The notes under the pieces were generated by a model. That model was not told the origin of the DNA and did not search any database. It saw only the letters and a program-made list of their open reading frames with translations. The position numbers were made by a program, and so were the translations under genes. This document shows positions 1 through 4,659 of a DNA stretch of 9,603 bases, one piece after another. Every line of letters starts with the position of its first letter. Position 1 is the first letter of the stretch. This DNA is from CAYPTB01 sp964413535. Lineage in GTDB: Bacteria > Planctomycetota > UBA1135 > GCA-002686595. Where the stretch lies: positions 1 to 9,603 of the forward strand of contig CAYPTB010000048.1 of NCBI GenBank assembly GCA_964413535.1, in the 5' to 3' direction.

Positions 1-41
1 TCGAATCCGTTGGCGTTTGTCGCGGCACCGTACTCGCCTCC
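1..41 (+). repeat. Partial copy of a dispersed intergenic repeat
   Basis: Positions 1-41 match positions 2094-2132. The first 30 bases after the leading t (2-31) agree with only two mismatches (ggcgttTgt versus ggcgttGgt, and ggcAcc versus ggcTcc). Similarity then fades through a 2-nt indel to about position 41. The copy touches the left edge of the window, so its true start and any inverted partner to the left cannot be seen. It is in the same orientation as the 3' arm of the hairpin at 2024-2132, so the genes at 102-2006 lie between two direct copies. I see no transposase, and the element could be a REP-like or MITE-like repeat. Confidence 0.75.
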
Positions 42-83
42 ACGGAAGTGTGAAAAACGGGACTGGCACCGCACTCCGGGTCT

Positions 84-101
84 GGAGCAGAATCTGACTC
101 C
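84..101 (+). promoter_or_regulatory. Small hairpin abutting the start codon of the ferritin-like gene
   Basis: The sequence ggagcag (84-90), loop aat, ctg-a-ctcc (94-101) can fold into a seven-pair stem with one bulged a, ending one base before the ATG at 102. The 5' half holds the only purine-rich Shine-Dalgarno-like stretch (ggag, 84-87). It lies 14 nt from the ATG, a long spacing that folding would shorten or hide. It may modulate initiation or be chance in GC-rich DNA. No convincing promoter was seen in 1-101. Confidence 0.25.
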
Positions 102-791
102 ATGAAGGCGACGAGGGAGGTGAACGAGGAGGGGCGCACGATCCTGCGCAGGATCATCGAGGCCCAGGCCTATCGCCAGCTCATGGCGATGAACATCCGC
201 GGGCACTGCCTCAAGTTCTGTACGGACATCGAGGGCAAGGTCGGGCTGGCGGAGGAGCTCTACCGCAATCTCGCGATCCTGCGTGAGGTGCGCGCGCTCT
301 ACCGCGACCTGGGCTGGGAGGACGTCGAGTCCGCTGTGCGCGACAAGATGGCGCGCATCCCGTACCCGGAGTCGCGTCTCGAGTTCGGCGTGTTCCGCCA
401 CCTGTGCGGGCTCGCGCTCGCGATCGCGATGGATGGCTACGCCGACTCGGCCAACAAGGACCTCGCGGCCATCGCGCGCTCGTTCCTCGACGGGCGTCGC
501 GGCAACCTCGAGGACCCCGAGTTCGCCGAGTTCTGCACCGACCCCACGCATCGCCCGCACGCGCAGCAGATGTTCAACCGCTGGTTCGCGATCGCCGTGC
601 GCTCGCTCGGGCGACCGGGAACGCCCGGGGACCAGCGCGCCGTCGACCTCGGCCTGCGTGCGGAGACGAACTCCCAGGTGATCCTGCGCTACGTCGCCGC
701 GATTCGTCCCATGCTCGCGCGCTGCGGGCTCGGCCTTCCCGATCCGGAGGAGTTCGGCCTCGCGCTGCCGAAGGGCGCCGCGGCCGTCTGA
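102..791 (+). CDS. Ferritin-like PaaA/PaaC-type protein (divergent)
   Basis: This 229-residue, mostly helical protein looks like the phenylacetic acid catabolic (PaaA/PaaC) branch of the ferritin-like fold. In that family a four-helix bundle carries a diiron centre that epoxidises phenylacetyl-CoA or a related CoA ester, or is a non-catalytic partner subunit. The resemblance rests on the N-terminal helix around EAQAYRQL (20-27), a second helix with EELYRNLAILREV (51-63), a helix around 94-113 and a late FNRWF helix (158-162). I cannot place the usual ExxH iron ligands: E52 is followed by R55, not His. It may therefore be a structural-type subunit or a distinct relative. ATG 102 is the first ATG after an in-frame stop at 51-53, and later starts would remove the first helix. 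The next gene begins 12 nt downstream, so the pair is probably cotranscribed. The fold call is moderate and the substrate is unknown. Confidence 0.55.
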   Translation: MKATREVNEEGRTILRRIIEAQAYRQLMAMNIRGHCLKFCTDIEGKVGLAEELYRNLAILREVRALYRDLGWEDVESAVRDKMARIPYPESRLEFGVFRHLCGLALAIAMDGYADSANKDLAAIARSFLDGRRGNLEDPEFAEFCTDPTHRPHAQQMFNRWFAIAVRSLGRPGTPGDQRAVDLGLRAETNSQVILRYVAAIRPMLARCGLGLPDPEEFGLALPKGAAAV

Positions 792-803
792 CTCACCAGG
801 AGC

Positions 804-2006
804 ATGAACGCGCGACACGATCCCGACCGCTGGCGTGGGCACTTCCCGATCCTCGCGGAGTCCACCTATCTCGTGACCCACAGCCTCGGCGCCATGCCGA
901 GCGCGGTCTACGACAAGCTGCGCGACTTCGCCGACCAGTGGGCGAAGCACGGCGTGCGCGCGTGGTCCGAGGACCGCTGGTGGCAGTCGCCGATCGACGT
1001 CGGGAACGTCCTTGGCCCCATCATGAACGCGCCGAAGGACTCGGTCGTGATGCACCAGAACGTGTCGGTGATCGAGGCCCTCGTGGCCTCGGCGCTCGAC
1101 TTCTCGGGCCCGCGCAACAAGGTCGTGTACACCGATCAGAACTTCCCGAGCGTGATGTACGTCTGGGAAGCCTGCCGGCGGCGCGGCGCGCGCATCGTGT
1201 GCGTCCCGAGCGACGACGGCATCGGCGCGCCGACGGAGCGCCTGCTCGCCGCGATCGACGAGGAGACACTCGTCGTCCCGGTGAGCCACGTGTGCTTCAA
1301 GAGCTCCTACCAGCAGGACGCCGCGGCGATCTGCGCGCGCGCGAAGGAAGTCGGCGCGCTCGTCGTGCTCGACACCTACCAGTCGCTCGGCACCGTGCCG
1401 GTCGACGTCGTGGAGCTCGGCGTCGACATGGTCTGCGGCGGTTCGGTCAAGTGGCTGTGCGGCGGACCGGGCGCGGGCTACCTGTACGTGCGCCCCGACC
1501 TGCGCGGCCGTCTGGAGCCCGAGATCACCGGCTGGGCGGCGCACGCGGCGCCCTTCGCGTTCGAGACGGGCGCCCAGCGTTATGCGAGCGGGCCCGAGCG
1601 CCTGCTGCACGGCTCGCCTGCCGTGGCGGCGCTCTTCGCCGCGACCGCGGGCTACGAGATCGTGCGTGAAGTCGGCGTCGACGCGATCCGCGCCCACTCC
1701 GTAGCGCTGACCGAGCGCCTGCGCGAGACGATGCTCGCGCGCGGCTTCGGCGTGCCGAGCCCCGCCGATCCGAGGAAGCGCGGCGGCACGCTCACCGTCG
1801 GCCTCGCGCCCGACGAGCACGGCCCGGGCTTCGTCGCCGCCCTCGCCGACCGCGCGATCCTGGTCGACCACCGGCCGGGCGCCGGCATCCGCGTGAGCCC
1901 CCACTTCTACACACGCCAGGACGAGCTCGACCACTTCGCCGACGCGATGGTCGAGTTGCGCGATAAGAAGCGCTGGCGCGAGTTCGCGTCGTCGGGGACG
2001 TACTGA
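804..2006 (+). CDS. Kynureninase-like PLP enzyme (aminotransferase class V fold)
   Basis: This 400-residue protein has the fold type I, class V layout throughout and is close to normal kynureninase length. SLGAMP (27-32) opens the fold. QNVSVIEAL fits the phosphate-binding region, and TDQNFPSVMY resembles the kynureninase NFPTD segment. D190 in VVLDTYQSLG should bind the pyridine nitrogen. K216 in GGSVKWLCGGPGAGYLYV is the predicted Schiff-base lysine, and the following GGPG run is typical of kynureninases. The segments TGWAAHAAPFAFE and LHGSPAVAAL also match that family. Kynureninase cleaves kynurenine or 3-hydroxykynurenine to an anthranilate and alanine, but cysteine-desulfurase-like or aminotransferase relatives share these motifs, so the substrate is open. 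AGGAG at 798-802 sits one base before ATG 804, unusually close. Pairing with a PaaA-like gene hints at an aromatic or CoA-linked pathway, which is inference only. A dispersed hairpin repeat follows the stop. Confidence 0.75.
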   Translation: MNARHDPDRWRGHFPILAESTYLVTHSLGAMPSAVYDKLRDFADQWAKHGVRAWSEDRWWQSPIDVGNVLGPIMNAPKDSVVMHQNVSVIEALVASALDFSGPRNKVVYTDQNFPSVMYVWEACRRRGARIVCVPSDDGIGAPTERLLAAIDEETLVVPVSHVCFKSSYQQDAAAICARAKEVGALVVLDTYQSLGTVPVDVVELGVDMVCGGSVKWLCGGPGAGYLYVRPDLRGRLEPEITGWAAHAAPFAFETGAQRYASGPERLLHGSPAVAALFAATAGYEIVREVGVDAIRAHSVALTERLRETMLARGFGVPSPADPRKRGGTLTVGLAPDEHGPGFVAALADRAILVDHRPGAGIRVSPHFYTRQDELDHFADAMVELRDKKRWREFASSGTY

Positions 2007-2010
2007 CGAG

Positions 2011-2040
2011 ATGGTACGGAGCCGGATGGTACGGAGCCGC
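2011..2040 (+). repeat. 15-bp tandem duplication at the repeat boundary
   Basis: The unit atggtacggagccg(g/c) occurs twice back to back, at 2011-2025 and 2026-2040, with only the last base differing. The second unit lies inside the left arm of the long inverted repeat. The first therefore looks like an edge duplication, either from slippage or left by insertion of the element. It begins four bases after the stop codon of the kynureninase-like gene. Confidence 0.85.
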
Positions 2041-2132
2041 GACCAACGCCAACGGATTCGGCGCGTTCTTTCTGGTCGGGAGTACCCAGCTGGTCGAATC
2101 CGTTGGCGTTGGTCGCGGCTCCGTACGCATCC
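2024..2132. repeat. Long near-perfect inverted repeat (hairpin element)
   Basis: The left arm, 2024-2060, is the reverse complement of the right arm, 2095-2132, with a single extra c in the right arm. This gives 37 paired bases around a 34-nt loop (2061-2094). The right arm is homologous to positions 1-41, so the arm is a dispersed unit here present as a head-to-head pair. As RNA it would form a very stable stem, but no T-run follows, so it is not a classical intrinsic terminator. It could stabilise 3' ends, block readthrough or be a non-autonomous mobile element. The right arm ends only six bases before the ATG of the next gene, so folding would crowd that ribosome-binding site. Confidence 0.9.
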
Positions 2133-2138
2133 GGAACG

Positions 2139-2846
2139 ATGCCAGCTTCCGTGACTCTGGAAGGGATTCGCTTCCCCGGCTTCGGTGGCGAGGAGATCGA
2201 GGGGTTCGCGGCCCTTGCGACGCGAACGGGCGATGGCGCGACGTCGGGCGTCGTGCTCGTGCACGGCGCGGGTGGCCTCGACACGAGCGCGCGCAGCGCA
2301 GCGGAGCGACTCGTCGCTGTCGGCTTTGCCGTGCTCGCGCCGGATCTCGCTCGGGGTCGTATCGGCGGCGTCGTACCCGATCGCCGCGCGCTCGGGGACC
2401 TCGAGGGAGCGGCGGCCGCGCTCGTCGAGCGCTTCGGCGTCGAGCGCGAGCGCGTGGGCGCGGTGGGGATCGCCGAGGGCGGCCTGCTCGCGTTCCTCTT
2501 CGCGTGCACGAGCCGGCGCGTCGCGGCGGCGGCGAGCCTGGGCGGATCGCTCGTGCGCGCGGAGCTCTCGGCCGATCGGCCCCACCAACCGCTCGAGCTC
2601 GCCTTGAACCTGTCCGCGCCGTTCCTCGCCGTCTTCCGCGAGCGCGATCCCGCGACCCCCGTCGACGGGATCGAGCGCCTGCGCCAGGTCGCCTCGCAGT
2701 TCGCGCTGGCCTGCGATATCGTGGTGCTCCCTGGCGTCGGCGATTTCCTCGACGAGCGCGGCGACGAATGCCGCGCGGCCAGAGACGTGGCTTGGAAGAC
2801 AACGCTCGCGTTCCTGCGAGAGCACCTCGATCGACCGGAGGAGTGA
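2139..2846 (+). CDS. Dienelactone-hydrolase-like protein lacking catalytic residues
   Basis: This 235-residue alpha/beta-hydrolase-fold protein resembles dienelactone hydrolases, which normally cleave lactones or esters with a Cys or Ser nucleophile, Asp and His. The fold markers are clear: VVLVHGAGGLD for the oxyanion strand-loop, VLAPDLARGR after the next strand, and VGAVGIAEGGLLA at the nucleophile elbow. That elbow has Ala112 (codon gcc, 2472-2474) where Cys or Ser is expected. The acid is kept as Asp170 in RERDPATPV. The usual histidine in the late PGxGH-type loop is replaced by Asp202 in LPGVGDFL (codon gat, 2742-2744). It is therefore probably not a normal hydrolase and may bind a ligand. 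I chose ATG 2139 (weak ggaa at 2133-2136). An upstream in-frame TTG at 2103 would put the N-terminus inside the dispersed hairpin. The stop is one base before the kinase-like gene, so the two are coupled. Confidence 0.8.
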   Translation: MPASVTLEGIRFPGFGGEEIEGFAALATRTGDGATSGVVLVHGAGGLDTSARSAAERLVAVGFAVLAPDLARGRIGGVVPDRRALGDLEGAAAALVERFGVERERVGAVGIAEGGLLAFLFACTSRRVAAAASLGGSLVRAELSADRPHQPLELALNLSAPFLAVFRERDPATPVDGIERLRQVASQFALACDIVVLPGVGDFLDERGDECRAARDVAWKTTLAFLREHLDRPEE

Positions 2847-2847
2847 C

Positions 2848-3717
2848 GTGAGCAGAGAGAGCACCTTCGCCTTCGGCCTGGCCCCGGGTCAGGTCGTCTC
2901 GGAGCGCTTCGAGATCGTGCGCGCGAACCGCCGCGGCGGACTCTCGGTCGCCTTCGAGGCCAAGGACGTCGCGAGCGGCGAGCGCCTCGAGATGCAGCTC
3001 TTCCCCGGCGGCCTGTTCGAGAGCCAGGCGCAGGTCCAGGAGTTCGCGGCGTCCTGGGATCCGTGGACGCGCGTCGCGTCGCCGGCGGTCCTCGGGGTGC
3101 GCGAGATCCTCGCCGTCGAGTCCGCCGGACTCGTGCTCGTGACGGACTTCCCGCGCGGCGAGTCGCTGCGCGCGCGGCTCGACCGCGAGAAGCGCCTCCT
3201 ACCACACGATGCTGTGCACATCGGCCTCCAGCTCCTCCACGGCCTCGACGAGATCCACGGCCACGGCCTCGTGCACGGCGACGTCAAACCCAACACGATC
3301 TTCGTCGAGGGCAAGGGAACCGAGACCACGGCCTGCATGGTCGACGGCGGCATCACCTCCGGCCTGTGGATGGCGAAGGACCTGGGCGACAAGACCGCGC
3401 TCATCGGCACGCCCTACTACGCGCCGGCCGAGCAGTTCGGCGGCGAAGCCCCTGACGTGCAATCCGATCTCTACAACGTCGCGACCGTGCTCTTCGAGCT
3501 CGTCGCCGGCGAGCTCCCCTGGAAAGGCGCGAACTTCCTCGAGGTCTTCCAGGCCAAGATCGGGCCGACGCCGCCGTCCCTGCGAACCGCCGCGAAGGGC
3601 GTGAAGGTCGACGAGCGCCTCGACCTCGCCATCCAGGGCGGCCTACGCTCCGAACCGAAGTCGCGCTACGCCTCGGCCAAGGAGTTCGCCGAGAGGCTCG
3701 CGGCGCTCCACGGGTGA
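2848..3717 (+). CDS. Ser/Thr protein kinase-like protein, probable pseudokinase
   Basis: This 289-residue protein covers a bacterial Hanks-type kinase domain and little else. No transmembrane helix or extracellular domain is visible, so it should be cytoplasmic. Kinases of this kind phosphorylate Ser/Thr on partner proteins, but several key motifs are altered. The glycine loop is RRGGLSVAF (28-36), with two of three glycines lost. The beta3 lysine position reads LEMQLF (47-52), with Gln50 where VAIK has Lys. HRD is HGD (143-145), DxKPxN reads DVKPNT, DFG is DGG (166-168) and APE reads PAE (193-195). The two catalytic acids, D145 and D166, remain, and the C-lobe (SDLYNVATVLFELVAGELPW) is well kept. 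GTG 2848 is preceded by a strong GGAGGAG at 2837-2843. Its stop overlaps the sigma-factor start (GTGA), which points to regulation of that sigma factor by phosphorylation or binding. The family call is firm; loss of activity is likely but unproven. Confidence 0.88.
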   Translation: MSRESTFAFGLAPGQVVSERFEIVRANRRGGLSVAFEAKDVASGERLEMQLFPGGLFESQAQVQEFAASWDPWTRVASPAVLGVREILAVESAGLVLVTDFPRGESLRARLDREKRLLPHDAVHIGLQLLHGLDEIHGHGLVHGDVKPNTIFVEGKGTETTACMVDGGITSGLWMAKDLGDKTALIGTPYYAPAEQFGGEAPDVQSDLYNVATVLFELVAGELPWKGANFLEVFQAKIGPTPPSLRTAAKGVKVDERLDLAIQGGLRSEPKSRYASAKEFAERLAALHG

Positions 3718-4304
3718 CTCCGGACGGCTCGGACGCGCGCGAAGACCTCCTCCGCCGCTGGCAGGCGGACGGCGACGTCGAGGCGCTCGACGCGCTCCTG
3801 CGCGACGAGGTCTCGTTCCTCAAGCGCCGCATCCAGAGCCACGCAGGCGATCAGCTCAGCGCGTCGACGAGCGCCGAGGACCTCGCGCAGGAGGCCGTGT
3901 TCAAGCTCTTGCGCGTCGAGGCGCCGCCGTCCTTCGAGAAGCCCGCGCAGCTCCGCGCCTACCTGTGGAAGGCGGCTTGGCGGCTCCTCGTCGATCACCT
4001 GCGCCGCCGCGGCGTCTCGCCGCTCGAGTCGGCGCGCACGGACGTCATCGCGCGCCAGATCTCGACGTCGGGCGGCCTCGGCGCCGTCGACCGCCGCGAC
4101 GACGCGGCCGCCGTGCGCGTGGCGCTGCACCTGCTCGCCGACGACGAGCGCGCGATCCTCGACATGGCTTACTTCCAAGGCCTCGGCGCGACGGAGATCG
4201 CGCACGAGCTCGGGATCGAGCGCGGCGCCGCGAGCATGCGCCTCGTGCGCGCGAAACGCGCGCTGCTCGAACGCCTGTCGGGCTGGGTGCGGACGATCGG
4301 GTGA
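3714..4304 (+). CDS. ECF-type RNA polymerase sigma factor
   Basis: This 196-residue protein has the two-domain layout of ECF sigma-70 factors, which direct RNA polymerase to stress- or signal-specific promoters. Region 2 covers about 25-95, with SAEDLAQEAVFKLLR (53-67) as the core-binding and -10 recognition segment, followed by AYLWKAAWRLLVDHLRRR. Region 4 covers about 137-190, with LLADDERAILDMAYFQGLGA and a helix-turn-helix TEIAHELGIERGAASMRLVRAKRAL for -35 recognition. There is no C-terminal extension and no adjacent anti-sigma gene. The GTG start at 3714 overlaps the kinase stop by four bases, so the two are translationally coupled, a pairing known from several ECF groups in which a kinase controls the sigma factor. 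A Ser/Thr cluster (S49, S51, T52, S53) lies just before AED in region 2.2, a plausible contact or phosphorylation patch. The target promoter is not identifiable here. Confidence 0.88.
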   Translation: MTPDGSDAREDLLRRWQADGDVEALDALLRDEVSFLKRRIQSHAGDQLSASTSAEDLAQEAVFKLLRVEAPPSFEKPAQLRAYLWKAAWRLLVDHLRRRGVSPLESARTDVIARQISTSGGLGAVDRRDDAAAVRVALHLLADDERAILDMAYFQGLGATEIAHELGIERGAASMRLVRAKRALLERLSGWVRTIG

Positions 4305-4367
4305 AGAAGCCCCGAGGCGACGGCGCGCTCGAGCCGGTCCATCGCGCCACGAGCCGGAAGCCTTGCA

Positions 4368-4409
4368 GGGTCGAGTCCTGGTGCGGATTCGACGCCTTGG
4401 GTCGAGTCC
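4368..4409 (+). repeat. Direct repeat with an embedded hairpin; operator-like arrangement
   Basis: The sequence gggtcgagtcc occurs at 4368-4378 and 4399-4409, each preceded by a gcctt-type stretch. The starts are 31 bp apart, close to three helical turns. Between them, gtcgagtcc (4370-4378) pairs with ggattcgac (4385-4393) across a 6-nt loop, with one G-T pair. Same-face direct repeats upstream of a gene can bind a regulator, and the stem could act in RNA instead. The repeats are plain to see, but the role is speculative. Confidence 0.4.
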
Positions 4410-4520
4410 GAGACCGACTGGATGACGGAAGCTCACGAGGCCGAGCTTCGCGGATTGCCCAAGCGTCGGCTTCGACGAGGCTCGCGCCGGGGATCGACGA
4501 GCCATCCGGACCCCGGCGAC

Positions 4521-4548
4521 TTGTCGCCCTGCGATCCGGGCGTAGCCT
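4521..4548 (+). promoter_or_regulatory. Weak candidate sigma-70-type promoter
   Basis: The hexamer ttgtcg (4521-4526) and tagcct (4543-4548) are separated by 16 nt and lie about 110 bases upstream of the ATG at 4660. Each matches the housekeeping consensus only partly, and in GC-rich DNA such pairs arise by chance. The sigma factor upstream could use an unrelated motif. Given as a candidate only. Confidence 0.18.
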
Positions 4549-4659
4549 GGGAGGCCCGAAGGCGTTTCCGGGAGAGGAGAGGCCGAGGGTCGTGACGGTC
4601 TCGTGACTCGCTCGTTCCATCACTGAGGAACCGGGTCGAGATCGATACCGCGGAGGATC

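Larger units (their letters stand above)
4305..4659. other. Intergenic region before the giant exported protein gene
   Basis: No credible gene is seen in these 355 bases. They hold a hairpin (4370-4393), an 11-bp direct repeat (gggtcgagtcc at 4368-4378 and 4399-4409, 31 bp apart start to start) and a stem ggctcg/cgagcc (4479-4484 with 4498-4503). There is also a weak promoter candidate (ttgtcg 4521-4526, 16-nt spacer, tagcct 4543-4548). A GGAGG Shine-Dalgarno at 4652-4656 sits three bases before ATG 4660. No T-rich terminator follows the sigma gene. A gap of this length between compact genes suggests that the downstream gene has its own promoter. Confidence 0.6.

Noticed and set aside
10..36. 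Possible promoter hexamers ttggcg and tactcg
   Set aside because: Both lie inside the dispersed repeat, the spacer is only 15 nt and the match to consensus is poor.
404..1669. A 421-codon + strand ORF overlapping the first two genes
   Set aside because: Arg/Ala-rich translation typical of an off-frame reading of GC-rich coding DNA. It spans two well-supported genes and their junction and shows no domain motif.
1907..3205. A 432-codon - strand ORF
   Set aside because: It runs across the hairpin repeat and antisense to two genes with clear protein motifs. Its translation is low-complexity Arg/Ser/Pro-rich.
4297..4315. Hairpin tcggg/cccga at the end of the sigma gene as a terminator
   Set aside because: The stem has only five pairs, overlaps the stop codon and has no T-run after it.
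4360..4393. tRNA T-arm-like sequence (cagg-gtcgagt-cctg)
   Set aside because: The stem has only four pairs, the loop is not TTCGANN, and no matching acceptor or anticodon arm is found upstream at the right distance.
4627..4650. ECF-type -35 box (ggaacc) before the giant gene
   Set aside because: A matching -10 would fall on the Shine-Dalgarno sequence at 4652-4656 and leave almost no leader, so it is probably chance.
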